Positions 18,131-28,496 are shown, numbered from the stretch's first letter. The stretch is DNA of 38,698 nt from an uncultured Pirellulaceae bacterium (GCA_937921995.1 CAKZVF010000218.1:1-38698); one strand, 5' to 3'. The notes: generated from the sequence alone by a model not told the origin. Made by a program: numbers and translations.

Positions 18131-21100
18131 CTAAGCCAAGGCCTTACTGCGTTCGGGAACTCGGAGGCTAAATTTGATCATCGCTCCATTTTCGGGCATG
18201 ACCACACTGATTCGCCCATGATGCCGAAGCACGATTCGTCGGCAGATTGCCAAGCCGACTCCTGCCCCAACGCGTTCTTTGTACCCCAGTCGTCTGAAGA
18301 TCGTGAATACATTTTCGGCGTGCTGAGGCGGGATTCCAATGCCGTTGTCATGAAAGTACACGGTTATTTGGCCGACTGAGTTAACATCGTGGGTGATCGT
18401 GATGATTGTCTCTTCTACGCTGCAGAACTTGATTGAGTTTTCCAGCAGATGATAAAACAGCAACTTCAGTTGATTGATGTCGCCGGTAACCTCTGGTAGC
18501 GGCGGATCACATTTGACGGTGACGTTGTTCGCTTCCAGCGTCGTTTCCAATTCGACCAAGGCTGCGTCTAGAGCCATTTGAAGCGACACTGCTATCATTG
18601 GTTGGCCTGTCGTATTGATTCGAGAGTAAGCAAGCAATCCATCAATCATTTCTCGAAGTTTGTCGGAGCTGTTTTTGAGAATGCGATTGGCTTTCTTCAT
18701 TTCCACAACATCGCTACTGTCGATTGCCTTTTCCAACATAACAGTGTACTGACTGATGTGGCGAAGCGGCGCTTGCAAGTCGTGCGAAACGGCATACGCG
18801 AAATCGGGCAATTCCTGGGTGATTTCAGATAACGTCTGTAGTGTCAGTTTAGCTTTTTCAGCTTCTCTCAACTCCGTGATATCTGTCAGCGTCAAAACTA
18901 CACCTTCGACGCGGTCTTCAACGCGATAGGGTTGAATACGCTGAATGTAGATTCGATGATCCTTGCCATTAACTTCTGTTTCTTTGGCAACTCCGGTGCT
19001 GAGTACGTCCGCTGCGTCAGTCAACAACTGGGGGCTGTCAAGTTTATAGGAGATGTGATTGATAGGGCGGCCAATGTCTTGGTCAAGAACATTGAAACCT
19101 GCTGAGATCGCAGGCGTGAACATTCGAATGTTAAAATTGCGATCTAGGAATATCGTTCCTATCTCCGTGCTCTTGAAGAGGTTGTCCATGTCACTGGTAA
19201 CCTGAGTAAGCTCTTCAATCTTTGCCTTATGCTCAGAGTTGACCGTGTAAAGCTCTTCGTTGACGCTATGCAGCTCTTCGTTGGTCGACTGCAGTTCTTC
19301 ATTGGAGGCAATCAGTTCTTCGTTGGTCGCCTGCAGTTCTTCATTGCTGGACTCAAGTTCCTCAACGGTTGCCTGCAGGGTCTCGCGCGAATAGTTCAGC
19401 TCGATCTCAAGTTGTTCGATGCGGTCATTGGAGTGCTCTGGTCCTTGAAAGTTCTCGACGATCTTATCGTCGGGAACGACCTTTTCCATTTCTTCTAATG
19501 AAATGAGAAAGAGAGACTGATCCTTCTTTTGATAGGGCTCGACGGAAACCTGATAGAGGCGTTCATCGTCCTCGAAGACCTTTGTGCGCACGCCACGATA
19601 AACAACTTGTTTGTCTTCCTGCCTGGCACGGTGCAGTGCCGCGCTTACCGAGATACTGAGGTTCTTTTCAAGCATCTTCAGTACATCATTGCTCGGCCGG
19701 CCGTCAGGAACAGTAAGTAATTTTCGGGCATCACCGAAACAGTGAATCAGCTCATTCATTTCATTGACCAACAGGCTCGGGGGAACGTGTTTGGCCAGCA
19801 GGTCTTCGTAAGCAGTGGAAAGCCACAGTGGATTCTGAGTTTGCTGGTTGGTACCGATGAAGGGTTGCGGTTGCTCATGGACCGCCGCGGATAACGGAGG
19901 AGCTAGAGGAATGCGAGTCGATTCTGGTAACCGCACGTCACGTCGCTTTTTGTAGATTCGCCAATGGCGATCCAATTGTTCAAATTCGCTTCCCAGATCC
20001 CCGACCGTTTCACTAGGCCCGAGGAACAAAATACCTTTGGTCTTGAGCCCGAAGTGAAACATCGAAAGAACACGTTTCTGAACCTTCGGCTCGAAATAGA
20101 TCAGAACGTTTCGGCAGCAGACCAGATCTAATCGAGTGAACGGTGGGTCGCGGGTCAGGTCGTTGGCCGCAAAAATAACTTTTTGCCGGATTTCTCTCCT
20201 GATATTACAGATGCTGTTATTCTCAGTGAAAAACTGTCGCCTGTATCTGTCGGGGACATTCTCCATCGCGCTGGCAGGGTAAAAACCGTTGCTGGCTGAT
20301 TCAAGGGACTTGCGGTGAACGTCCGTTGCGAAAACTTTAAAAGAACGGTCTTTCTCTGCTGACTGGGCAATGCAATCACTTAGAACCATGGCGATGGAAT
20401 AGGCTTCTTCTCCCGTTGCGCATCCGCAGACCCACACGCGGATTTCAGCTCCAGGTTCAGCACGTTCTAACAACTCCGGGACGACGTCTTCGCGCAGTCT
20501 TACAAATGCTTCAGGATCACGAAAGAACTGCGTGACTTCCACAAGTAAATCGCGATAAAGCAGATCTGCTTCTTCTTCGCTTTGTTCAACGAGGTCAGCG
20601 TACTGGTTGAGCGTTGAGACGGAGCTCATTTTCATGCGGCGCTCAAACCGGCGCGTGATCGTGCCAGGTTTATAAAGTGAGAAATCAATGTTGTTGCGAT
20701 GTCTGAAGATCCGAAACAGACGCAGCATCGCCGGCTCCGATTCAGCCGTTTGGTCATCAAATTCTGAGCGGTGAATGGCCGCCCGATCGCCCTCCTTGAT
20801 ATAGTTGCAAAGCTGAGCCGGCATGTCATGGACATCGCAAATCAAATCAACGATTCCAGTACTGATTGCGGCACGAGGCATACCATCGAAGCCAGCCAAT
20901 TCCGGTGACTGAACCAGCACCAAACCTCCAGCGTTCCGCACCTCCTTAATCCCGCGCGAACCATCACTTCCGGTTCCAGATAAAACGATCGCGACTGCAT
21001 CCTTGCCGATTTCTTTGGCCAAGGATTCAAAGAAAGTGTCAATCGGCAAGTGAAGAGCCGGTTTTTTTGATTTGTCAGTTAGCAACAACTTATTGGCCGA

Positions 21101-21355
21101 GATCGCCATGTTTTTCTCGGCGGGGATTAAGTAGATGCTGTTGGGTTCAATCTCGACACCATCGACTACTTTGTGGATCCGCATATTGGTATGCCGAGCC
21201 AACAATTCATCCATCAGGCTTTTAAAGTCTGGCGAAAGGTGCTGGACGATAACAAACGCCATGCCTGTATCTTCAGGCATGTGGTCGAAGAACTCTTGAA
21301 TCGGCTTTAGGCCTCCAGCCGAAGCACCAATGCCAACAATTGTCTGAGTTTTCAT
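18131..21355 (-). CDS. CheB-CheR-PAS histidine kinase B (1074 aa, no receiver)
   Basis: Same plan as kinase A without the receiver: CheB 1-190 (Ser12 in GASAGG, His39, Asp131 in [10 protein letters not shown]), CheR 205-470 ([11 protein letters not shown] at 310-320), a variable region, coiled coil 645-725 with NEEL repeats, a PAS 725-830 ([17 protein letters not shown]), HisKA with His858 ([16 protein letters not shown], the phytochrome-like subclass), and HATPase 960-1068 (DNGIGIP). The lack of a receiver suggests it passes phosphate to a separate regulator; an Rcp1-type single-domain regulator lies 134 bp upstream on the same strand and is the obvious candidate. Both catalytic sets in CheB and CheR look complete. 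No membrane segment. The gene starts at a plain ATG with the CheB fold beginning at residue 4, so the start is certain. Confidence 0.92.
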   Translation of the reverse strand: MKTQTIVGIGASAGGLKPIQEFFDHMPEDTGMAFVIVQHLSPDFKSLMDELLARHTNMRIHKVVDGVEIEPNSIYLIPAEKNMAISANKLLLTDKSKKPALHLPIDTFFESLAKEIGKDAVAIVLSGTGSDGSRGIKEVRNAGGLVLVQSPELAGFDGMPRAAISTGIVDLICDVHDMPAQLCNYIKEGDRAAIHRSEFDDQTAESEPAMLRLFRIFRHRNNIDFSLYKPGTITRRFERRMKMSSVSTLNQYADLVEQSEEEADLLYRDLLVEVTQFFRDPEAFVRLREDVVPELLERAEPGAEIRVWVCGCATGEEAYSIAMVLSDCIAQSAEKDRSFKVFATDVHRKSLESASNGFYPASAMENVPDRYRRQFFTENNSICNIRREIRQKVIFAANDLTRDPPFTRLDLVCCRNVLIYFEPKVQKRVLSMFHFGLKTKGILFLGPSETVGDLGSEFEQLDRHWRIYKKRRDVRLPESTRIPLAPPLSAAVHEQPQPFIGTNQQTQNPLWLSTAYEDLLAKHVPPSLLVNEMNELIHCFGDARKLLTVPDGRPSNDVLKMLEKNLSISVSAALHRARQEDKQVVYRGVRTKVFEDDERLYQVSVEPYQKKDQSLFLISLEEMEKVVPDDKIVENFQGPEHSNDRIEQLEIELNYSRETLQATVEELESSNEELQATNEELIASNEELQSTNEELHSVNEELYTVNSEHKAKIEELTQVTSDMDNLFKSTEIGTIFLDRNFNIRMFTPAISAGFNVLDQDIGRPINHISYKLDSPQLLTDAADVLSTGVAKETEVNGKDHRIYIQRIQPYRVEDRVEGVVLTLTDITELREAEKAKLTLQTLSEITQELPDFAYAVSHDLQAPLRHISQYTVMLEKAIDSSDVVEMKKANRILKNSSDKLREMIDGLLAYSRINTTGQPMIAVSLQMALDAALVELETTLEANNVTVKCDPPLPEVTGDINQLKLLFYHLLENSIKFCSVEETIITITHDVNSVGQITVYFHDNGIGIPPQHAENVFTIFRRLGYKERVGAGVGLAICRRIVLRHHGRISVVMPENGAMIKFSLRVPERSKALA

Positions 21356-21489
21356 GTTTGCTAGCTTTTCGATTGGCTCACAGAAAGAATCTACAGAGCG
21401 TTGGAAGGAGAGGCTCAGTCGCTGGAACTTTTTCAGCGGTTTTTATAGACAACGATTATTGCAGAAATATCGCTGGAAACCACCGGTAT

Positions 21490-21921
21490 CTATTTTGGCG
21501 GCAGTGTCACGACCTGCACCCAAAAATTCTCGATCGTTTTGATAACTTCGAAAAAACAGACTAAATCAACAGGCTTGACGATGTAACTGTTTGCGGCCAA
21601 GCCGTAGCTTTCGAGGATATCTTTGTCGTGCGAAGAAGTGGTAAGCACTACCACCGGAATAATTTTGAGGCTTTCATCAGCTCGGATTTGCTTGAGGACT
21701 TCTCGTCCGTCAAGGCGAGGCATATTGAGGTCCAAGAGGATAAGATCTGGGCGCGCCGCGTTCGCGTATTCGCCTTCTCTATGCAAAAACTTCATCGCCT
21801 CTTCGCCATCGTGAACATGGTGAATACTGTTTTTGAGCTTTCCCTGTTTAAGCGCCTCGATCGTCAGCTCGGCATCGGTTTCGCTATCCTCAACCAGCAA
21901 GACTTCGATTGCCCTGTTCAT
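21490..21921 (-). CDS. Rcp1-type single-domain response regulator
   Basis: A 143-residue stand-alone receiver. Motifs: LLVEDSETDAELT (acidic pair), phospho-acceptor Asp64 in ILLDLNMPRLDG, VVVLTTSSHD (Thr switch) and the Lys in YIVKPVD. The longer beta4-alpha4 region and C-terminal FFEVIKTIENFW are typical of the Rcp1 group, first known as partners of cyanobacterial phytochrome Cph1. Without an output domain it probably acts as a phosphate carrier or by protein contact. It lies between the GGDEF-EAL gene (198 bp upstream) and kinase B (134 bp downstream) on the same strand. Kinase B has the HisKA subclass these regulators usually serve. The phytochrome operon is about 8 kb away and could also use it. 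Confidence 0.93.
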   Translation of the reverse strand: MNRAIEVLLVEDSETDAELTIEALKQGKLKNSIHHVHDGEEAMKFLHREGEYANAARPDLILLDLNMPRLDGREVLKQIRADESLKIIPVVVLTTSSHDKDILESYGLAANSYIVKPVDLVCFFEVIKTIENFWVQVVTLPPK

Positions 21922-22119
21922 ACCTTGCCCTCAAAAAAATCATTGACTTGCTATTTAATTAGAGTACCAGTTTCAGTCGGCCTTCAAACAATAAAAAATT
22001 GCAAATAGCCTGCAATCGCCGAACTTCCTTTTTGAAAGTGGACAAAATAAGTCCCGCTGCGTTGCAACGCGGTTTGACTTGGCCGAACTCATCACACACA
22101 CTTGCCGGCAGATTGCAGA

Positions 22120-24057
22120 TCATTTCGCAATGTTGGAGAGAACTGCGCTTAGGCCTTGAGGGCGTCCACCGTAGTATCCTTGATAAGTGCAGCAACCAAG
22201 GTCCGTCAGGCAGCGAAGTTCATCTTCCGTTTCCACACCTTCGGCGATACAGCCTGCACCGAGCGAATTTGCCATGGCGAGGATCGTCCTGACGATCATC
22301 TGTTGCCGGTGGTTGGACTCGATTCCGGATACAAATGAGCGATCGATCTTCAACGTGTCGATGTGCAAATCAAGTAAATACTTCAGCGATGAGTACCCTG
22401 TGCCGAAGTCATCTATCGCCAAGCGAATTCCGGCATCATGCCATACCTTGATTGCCTTTTGAGCGGCTGCGGTATGTTTGAAGAAGACTCTTTCGGTGAG
22501 TTCTAGTTCAAGTGCGTTGCCGGGCAGCCTATTCTTGTCGAGCGCGCTTTCAATTCGATCATTCAGTAGTGAAACGTTCAGGAAATCCAACGCCGACACA
22601 TTCACTGAAACGTAAGCCTTGGGTTCCAATTTGCGAATTTCTACGATCGCCTGACAAGCCTGCTGGAGCGCCAATTCGGTAATCTTGGTGACGAAGCCGA
22701 CTTCTTCTGAAATCGGCAAGAACTTGGTCGGCGAAATGGTTCCTAGGGTAGGGTGTTCCCACCGAATGAGTGCTTCAACCGCTACCATTGTGTTGGACTC
22801 AATAGTCCTTTGAGGCTGAAATGCGAATTGAAGCGATTCGTTCTCAATTGCTTCTTCCAGTTCAGTTTCAAGAAAGTGCCGTTCTTTTGCTTCATCGGCC
22901 ATCGTCTTGGTAAACGAGTGGCACTGGTTCTTCCCCACGCGCTTTGCAGAATACATCGCGACATCAGAACTTGCCAGCAGATCATCTGCACACGAGCCAT
23001 GTTCGGGGTAGAAACTTAAGCCAATACTCGCTCCGGTGACGACTTCTCTTCGTTCGATGATGAACGGTTGGCGTATTCGCAAAAGCAAACGCTGTACTGT
23101 GGCTTGAACATTTTCAATGTTTGGATTGTTTCGGATGAGAACCACGAATTCGTCGCCGCCGAGTCTCGCCACAACATCGTCTGACCGAAATTCTCCCTTG
23201 ATGCGTCCCGCTACCAGTTGCAAGAGATTGTCTCCAGCACGATGGCTGAGGCAATCGTTGACTTTCTTGAAATCGTCAAGATCGAGGAACAAAAGCGCGA
23301 AAGGGCGACCGCTTTCGTTACTTTGCTCAACTTCCCGTTTGAGTGTTTTGAGGAACCACTTTCGATTTGGCAGCTTCGTTAAGGCGTCATGATTCGCTTC
23401 ATATTCAAGCGTCGCCAGGATTTTCTCAGCTGTTGTCTTGTGCTTGATCCGATCAATCGAAGCTTCAAGGAACTTAGATACCAGCGTGAGCATCACTTGA
23501 ATTTCCGCGGTCTTTTCCCAAGCCACCGAATGAGCGACCGAAAGAACCCCCGTGACTTGATCGCGGTAGCAAATTGGCACTGCGATTTCGCATTCCAATC
23601 CGGCACTTGCGAGGACTTGGTGGTCTGGATGCAGGCTGCTTCCGAGATCGTTGAACGTACAGCCGGATTTTCGGATCAGCACCAGTTCGACTGCCGATTG
23701 CTGCAGCGAAAACTGAGAGGCCAATGGAATCCTACGGGTACCACTTGTTGCAACTGTTTCTACAATTCCTTCGTCGAGTCTCGGGATTTTATAACTTACT
23801 AATTCACCACCGGTGAGCTCAAGAAGTCCTTTGACCGCAAATTCGTAAAGCTTTGGCTCTGTCACCGCGGTGCGCAGTTTATTCGCGAGCCGTTGCAACA
23901 TGTTCCACGAATGCTGCGTAAACACTTGTTCTTCTGCCAGACCAACAGCGCCCTCAGCGCTTCCGCGCTGGATCAAGATCGACATTTGGTCGATCAAGTC
24001 GATGGCGGGATCCATGGAGTTACTGCCGTCTGAATCTCGGTAATTTTCGGCGATCAT
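22120..24057 (-). CDS. GAF-GGDEF-EAL cyclic-di-GMP protein
   Basis: About 645 residues from the Met of MIAENYRDSDG. The frame is open to 24531 but that extension overlaps the 5' end of kinase C on the other strand and has no conserved content, so I reject it; a second possible start is the Met 14 residues later. GAF-like domain at about 52-203; GGDEF domain 222-380 with the intact motif GGDEF at 300-304; EAL domain 400-640 with EALIRW at 428-433, ELTERVF and DDFGTGYSSL, so both the cyclase and the phosphodiesterase sites look usable. It makes or breaks the second messenger c-di-GMP, which governs attachment and motility, also the classic outputs of Csr control. It is divergent from kinase C and leads the minus-strand run toward the CsrA-REC gene. 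Which activity wins cannot be read from sequence. Confidence 0.88.
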   Translation of the reverse strand: MIAENYRDSDGSNSMDPAIDLIDQMSILIQRGSAEGAVGLAEEQVFTQHSWNMLQRLANKLRTAVTEPKLYEFAVKGLLELTGGELVSYKIPRLDEGIVETVATSGTRRIPLASQFSLQQSAVELVLIRKSGCTFNDLGSSLHPDHQVLASAGLECEIAVPICYRDQVTGVLSVAHSVAWEKTAEIQVMLTLVSKFLEASIDRIKHKTTAEKILATLEYEANHDALTKLPNRKWFLKTLKREVEQSNESGRPFALLFLDLDDFKKVNDCLSHRAGDNLLQLVAGRIKGEFRSDDVVARLGGDEFVVLIRNNPNIENVQATVQRLLLRIRQPFIIERREVVTGASIGLSFYPEHGSCADDLLASSDVAMYSAKRVGKNQCHSFTKTMADEAKERHFLETELEEAIENESLQFAFQPQRTIESNTMVAVEALIRWEHPTLGTISPTKFLPISEEVGFVTKITELALQQACQAIVEIRKLEPKAYVSVNVSALDFLNVSLLNDRIESALDKNRLPGNALELELTERVFFKHTAAAQKAIKVWHDAGIRLAIDDFGTGYSSLKYLLDLHIDTLKIDRSFVSGIESNHRQQMIVRTILAMANSLGAGCIAEGVETEDELRCLTDLGCCTYQGYYGGRPQGLSAVLSNIAK

Positions 24058-24399
24058 ATTGGCGAGACTTACAAGTGACAGGCGAGATGGAGATAGGGGG
24101 CGGGCAATACGCGACAGAGAGGTGCTTGGAGAAGGGTAGGTCACCAATAATCGAACGTGGCTAAAACCCAGGAAACTCGGTAATTGACTACGTTTAGCAG
24201 CTAATCTGCGGCAATCAGCATCCTCAATCTTGGACGCAGTGATGATTTCTCCGCGATGACCACGGCCCAAAATGTGCAGGACGTTTTTGTCGCATTTTGA
24301 ACGGCACACCTTGGCAAATTGCTCCATTTTAGCCAGACTACTTGTGGGAATGGGGACGGGGACGGCTGAAGTAGAACCAAATGAACTTTCGGAACATAA
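24058..24399. other. Divergent intergenic region between GGDEF-EAL and kinase C
   Basis: About 340 bases between two divergent genes; it should carry both promoters. I see no clear sigma-70 pair or Shine-Dalgarno for either start, and no repeats. A long minus frame through it is not supported by conserved sequence. Confidence 0.4.
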
Positions 24400-27300
24400 A
24401 TGGACCAGCCCTCCTCCCCCCAGCATCTTATTGTCGGCATTGGCGCCTCCGCTGGCGGACTCGAAGCGATTGAACAGCTTTTCAAACGAATGCCTGTCGA
24501 CACAGGTTTGTCGTTTGTCGTGGTTCAGCATCTCTCGCCGGACTTTAAAAGTCTTATGGATGAACTTCTGTCGCGCTGGACGGAGATACCGGTCAAACGC
24601 GTTGTAGACGGAATGTTGGTCGAGCCCAACTCGATCTATCTCATTCCTCGAAGAAAAGAAATGATCGTTTCGCAGGGACGGCTGCTGTTAACGGACAAAG
24701 ACCCCAAGGAAACCCTTACACTTCCGATCGACCACTTCCTCCGATCGCTTGCCCAAGAAGCCGATAAAAGAGCCGTCGCAGTCATCCTATCCGGAACGGG
24801 ATCTGACGGATCTCGAGGAATCATAGACGTGCATGAAGCCGGCGGTCTTGTGATCGCTCAGCGCGAGGACACGGCTAAGTTTGACGGCATGCCGCTCAAC
24901 GCAAAGAACACGGGGATCTGTGATCTACTACTGGCTCCGGATGAAATCCCCACGGCGCTCGTTCAATACTCTATTCACGCAGAGCGCGAAGCGGTTGCCG
25001 CGACATTTGAAAAGGTGTCCGTCGACACCAGTGGGCTGGACAAAATTTTCACTCTATTGCGGGACAAATACGAAATTGATTTTTCGCAGTATAAACTGAA
25101 CACGATTGTTCGCCGAACCGAACGGCGTATGATCGTCAACCGGATTGAGCACATCGACGAGTACTCTGATTTTCTTGCCTCGACGCCGGGCGAACTGCAC
25201 GAGCTCTATCGAGATCTCTTAATCGGCGTGACAAGGTTCTTACGCGACAAGGATTCGTTCGAAGAGCTAAATGCGACAGCGATCAGCCGAATTGTGGACG
25301 AAGCATCGCAATACGATGAAGTCCGGGTTTGGGTAGCAGGTTGCTCGACGGGAGAGGAAGCTTATACGGTTGCGATCCTTTTCAAAGAAGCCATCGCCGA
25401 ATCTGACAAGAATCTCAACGTGAAGATTTTTGCCACCGACGTGGACAAGCACGCATTAGAGAAAGCCGGCAACGGAATCTACCCCGCCGACAGTCTTGTC
25501 GACATGGATCCCGCATGGCTGGAGAAGTATTTTTCACTAAACGCTGATGGCTATCAGGTGAATGCCGAGATTCGCATGATGATCGTTTTCGCGCTGCACA
25601 ACATCCTTAAAGACGCCCCATTCACAAAGCTTGACCTTATCACTTGCCGCAACCTACTCATCTATTTTCAGCCAACGGCTCAGAAGAAAGTTCTTTCCCT
25701 GTTTCACTTTGCTCTGAAGACTCAGGGATTCCTAATGATGGGCAACAGCGAAGGCCCAGGTGAGCTCTCAGATGAGTTCGCAGTTGAATCTTCGCTGCAC
25801 AAGATTTATCGCAAGCAGCGTGACGTGAAACTGCCGGCTGATGTCCGTTTGCAGTTGACTCCACCGGCGCGAGCGATTCGGGCGTCTGGCCTTCCGGGCT
25901 TGCGTGGCGATGAACCAGTCACGGGCATGAGCTTGATACCCACCTATGACACGATCCTCGAAAAGTTTATGCCGCCCTCTGTGCTTGTTGATGAGCAGGG
26001 GCAGATCCTCCACACGTTCACGGGAGCCGGTCGATTTCTGACCAATAATGATGGCCGGTATAGTTCCAATATTCTCGATCGTGTTGTTGAAGATTTGCGA
26101 GTCGCGATTTCTACCGCGATGCGAAGGTGCACACCTGAGAACGAGGTCTCGCACTATTCCAACGTGCCGATTCATCTGGGAGATGGCGATAAGATCATTT
26201 GTGATTTAACCGTGATGCTGATCGAAGACGCGCTTGAAAGATTTCAATCCTACCTCATCCAAATTTTTGAACACGAGGAAAAACTTGTAGATCCTGACCC
26301 GTCTGCTGCACTGAGTTTCGCAAGTTTGCCGGCAGAACAAATGAGCGCAATGGAAGCAGAATTGCGTTACGTCAAGGAAAGCTTGCAGGCAACGATTGAA
26401 GAACTCGAAACTTCCAACGAAGAACTTCAAGCGACCAATGAAGAACTAGTTGCCTCCAATGAAGAATTGCAATCGACCAACGAAGAGTTGCACAGCGTCA
26501 ACGAAGAGCTTTACACCGTTAACTCGGAGCACCAGAAGAAAATCACTGAGTTGTCAGAGCTCACCCGTGACATGGATAACCTGCTGCAATCTACGGAGAT
26601 CCATACGATTTTTCTTGATAACGAACTGTGTATCCGAAAATTCACGCCCAACGTTGCGGAGAAGTTTAACTTTCTCCCGCAGGATATCGGACGGCGAATT
26701 GACCAGTTTACCAACAACATTGACTGTGAAGATATCGCGGAACGCATCGAAGCGGTCATTGAAGCCGGGGAAATATCGGAATCCGAAGTTCAAGATCTCG
26801 ATGGCCGCTGGTTTTTGATGCGGATTTTGCCTTATCGTGAATGTCACGCCGAACCGGACGCCAAAGAAAGGAATGTTGAGGGAGTTCTATTGACACTGGT
26901 CGATGTGACGAAGCTGCGCGAAGTTGCCACAGAGCTAGAAGAGTCCGTGCAAAGGCGGGACGAATTTCTGGCAATGCTTTCGCACGAACTCAGGAACCCG
27001 TTGGGGGCAGTGCTTAGCGCGTTGAGCGTATTTGCAACCGGCGATGACGAGCGTCGAAACGTTGCGGCGGACGTCGTCAAAAGGCAGGCCTCTCACATGT
27101 CGCTGCTTTTGGATGATCTTCTGGATGTATCGCGAGTCAGTCAGGGGAAGATTCAGCTGGATAAGGAAACGTTCGAACTTCGGGAAATAGTTGAACCAGC
27201 GTTTGAAATCGTCGAGCCCATGTTTACGCAGCGCAACCAGCAGCTGGGTCGTTTGATCTCTGGTGACGCGATGTTTGTGCTCGGTAGCAAACCAAGACTG

Positions 27301-28038
27301 ATTCAGGTTCTTGTCAATCTGTTGACCAACGCCTCGAAGTACTCAAACGTCGACCAGAAAATCGTCCTCGAGATTCAGCGCAATGGCGAGACCGGAACGA
27401 TTCGCGTGGCCGACAATGGAGCCGGGATTCGAGAGGACTTGTTGAGCAAAGTGTTCGACATGTTCGCTCAATCACAACGAAATCTTGACCGCAGCGATGG
27501 TGGACTGGGCGTTGGCCTCACGCTGGTAAAGTCACTTGTCGTTTTACATGGCGGCAAGGTCCTTGCCAAAAGCGAAGGCGAAGGCAAGGGTAGTGAATTC
27601 ATGGTCGAACTTCCGCTTGTGGATCCTGTCCACCAGCCAGCGCCGCCAGTTCCTAACGAGAAGGCTTTTAAGACACCTGCAAACGTCGTTTTGGTAGAAG
27701 ATAGTATCGATGCAGCGAAAATGCTTCAATTCTTACTCGAAGACGAAGGCTTCGAGGTCAAAATGGCCCACGACGGGAAAGCCGGTTTTGAGTTGATCAA
27801 AAATACGACCCCTGATATCGCGATCGTCGACATCGGCTTACCAACACTAACAGGCTATCAAATCGCGAAACAAATTCGGGAGGAAGCATCGCTGGACAAC
27901 CTGCTGTTGGTAGCGCTGACCGGGTACGGCCAAGAAGCCGATCGAGAAGCCGCTTTGGAGGCAGGCTTCGACGACCACATGGTGAAACCGCTCGATCCAA
28001 TCAAGCTGGCTAACGTCCTCGCGAAGCGGTCGAAATAG
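24400..28038 (+). CDS. CheB-CheR-PAS hybrid histidine kinase C (1212 aa)
   Basis: Domain order: CheB 8-190 (Ser17 in GASAGG, His44, Asp136 in [10 protein letters not shown]), CheR 210-475 (AGCSTGEEAYT at 313-323), coiled coil 645-725 with NEEL repeats almost identical to kinases A and B, PAS 728-840, HisKA with His862 (LSHELRNPLGAVLS), HATPase 960-1073 (DNGAGI and GGLGVGL) and receiver 1095-1210 with Asp1144. One oddity is the CheB loop GMPLNAKNTG where kinases A and B read GMPRAAIATG or [10 protein letters not shown]; the Arg and the small residues of that loop are lost, which may weaken or alter esterase function. No chemoreceptor nearby. It is the only kinase of the three on the plus strand, upstream of the second CsrA-REC gene with only the small minus-strand gene between, which makes that fusion its likely partner. 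Confidence 0.92.
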   Translation: MDQPSSPQHLIVGIGASAGGLEAIEQLFKRMPVDTGLSFVVVQHLSPDFKSLMDELLSRWTEIPVKRVVDGMLVEPNSIYLIPRRKEMIVSQGRLLLTDKDPKETLTLPIDHFLRSLAQEADKRAVAVILSGTGSDGSRGIIDVHEAGGLVIAQREDTAKFDGMPLNAKNTGICDLLLAPDEIPTALVQYSIHAEREAVAATFEKVSVDTSGLDKIFTLLRDKYEIDFSQYKLNTIVRRTERRMIVNRIEHIDEYSDFLASTPGELHELYRDLLIGVTRFLRDKDSFEELNATAISRIVDEASQYDEVRVWVAGCSTGEEAYTVAILFKEAIAESDKNLNVKIFATDVDKHALEKAGNGIYPADSLVDMDPAWLEKYFSLNADGYQVNAEIRMMIVFALHNILKDAPFTKLDLITCRNLLIYFQPTAQKKVLSLFHFALKTQGFLMMGNSEGPGELSDEFAVESSLHKIYRKQRDVKLPADVRLQLTPPARAIRASGLPGLRGDEPVTGMSLIPTYDTILEKFMPPSVLVDEQGQILHTFTGAGRFLTNNDGRYSSNILDRVVEDLRVAISTAMRRCTPENEVSHYSNVPIHLGDGDKIICDLTVMLIEDALERFQSYLIQIFEHEEKLVDPDPSAALSFASLPAEQMSAMEAELRYVKESLQATIEELETSNEELQATNEELVASNEELQSTNEELHSVNEELYTVNSEHQKKITELSELTRDMDNLLQSTEIHTIFLDNELCIRKFTPNVAEKFNFLPQDIGRRIDQFTNNIDCEDIAERIEAVIEAGEISESEVQDLDGRWFLMRILPYRECHAEPDAKERNVEGVLLTLVDVTKLREVATELEESVQRRDEFLAMLSHELRNPLGAVLSALSVFATGDDERRNVAADVVKRQASHMSLLLDDLLDVSRVSQGKIQLDKETFELREIVEPAFEIVEPMFTQRNQQLGRLISGDAMFVLGSKPRLIQVLVNLLTNASKYSNVDQKIVLEIQRNGETGTIRVADNGAGIREDLLSKVFDMFAQSQRNLDRSDGGLGVGLTLVKSLVVLHGGKVLAKSEGEGKGSEFMVELPLVDPVHQPAPPVPNEKAFKTPANVVLVEDSIDAAKMLQFLLEDEGFEVKMAHDGKAGFELIKNTTPDIAIVDIGLPTLTGYQIAKQIREEASLDNLLLVALTGYGQEADREAALEAGFDDHMVKPLDPIKLANVLAKRSK

Positions 28039-28170
28039 CCTCAAAATGACTACGACCGCTAAGCGGACTTGAGAGGTCAAATCATCATCTAGCAATGCGT
28101 TGACCGAACAACAATAGAAATGCGATCAAAGTTGTCCGGTGAAGGTTGATAGCAAGATGCTGTCACCGAA

Positions 28171-28341
28171 TTAAGACTGCACCATCGCGACCATTTTTGA
28201 AGAGGTCTGGCTGCAAAGCTGCCTGATTTCTTGGCAGTGCTCTCGTAAAATTCGTGCTTGCGTAACCAGAGCTTCATGCTCGATGCGGTTCTCGTTAAGT
28301 GTTTCACGCAGTTTACGGATTTCCTCTACAGTTATTTGCAC
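28171..28341 (-). CDS. Small conserved coiled-coil protein, copy 2 (GTG start)
   Basis: A 56-residue protein, GTG start, behind the Shine-Dalgarno AAGGAGG. It reads QITVEEIRKLRETLNENRIE, HEALVTQARILREHCQEIRQ and LCSQTSSKMVAMVQS. Copy 1 at 11915-12106 matches at 52 of 56 residues, and their leaders and promoters match as well, so both are under selection or recently copied. Mainly helical with heptad pattern and two conserved Cys. It is on the opposite strand to its neighbours, between kinase C and the second CsrA-REC gene. Not a family I recognise. Its promoter reads away from the CsrA-REC gene, so the two are divergently arranged around a shared 308-base region, which fits a target or partner of that regulator. 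Confidence 0.8.
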   Translation of the reverse strand: MQITVEEIRKLRETLNENRIEHEALVTQARILREHCQEIRQLCSQTSSKMVAMVQS

Positions 28342-28344
28342 GCT

Positions 28345-28358
28345 TTCCCTCCTTGGAA
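28345..28358 (-). promoter_or_regulatory. Shine-Dalgarno hairpin of small gene copy 2, CsrA-site-like
   Basis: Same UUCC-AAGGAG-GGAA element as in copy 1, with the Shine-Dalgarno as the loop just before the GTG. The flanking leader differs in places, the hairpin does not. Confidence 0.5.
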
Positions 28359-28468
28359 TTTACGGGGTAGGTTGGGGGTTTGAGGTTTGAGGTAGGTAAT
28401 TCTTCCTGGGTTAGCTCGCAACGATTGGCGTGAAAAACACGTTCTGGTTATTCGTGCGAGTTCGCAAT

Positions 28469-28496
28469 AGTTTAGAAATGAAGTGACTCCCGTCAA
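28469..28496 (-). promoter_or_regulatory. Sigma-70-like promoter of small gene copy 2
   Basis: TTGACG-16 bases-TAAACT on the minus strand, identical boxes and spacing to the promoter at 12234-12261 while most of the spacer is different. Confidence 0.6.

Noticed and set aside
13833..21355. Chemotaxis operon
   Set aside because: CheB and CheR occur only as parts of PAS kinases; no CheA, CheW, CheY of the motility type or receptor gene is present.
24058..24531. Longer N-terminus for the GGDEF-EAL protein
   Set aside because: The extension overlaps the start of kinase C on the other strand, has odd composition and no domain; it is a shadow of the CheB coding sequence and the intergenic region.
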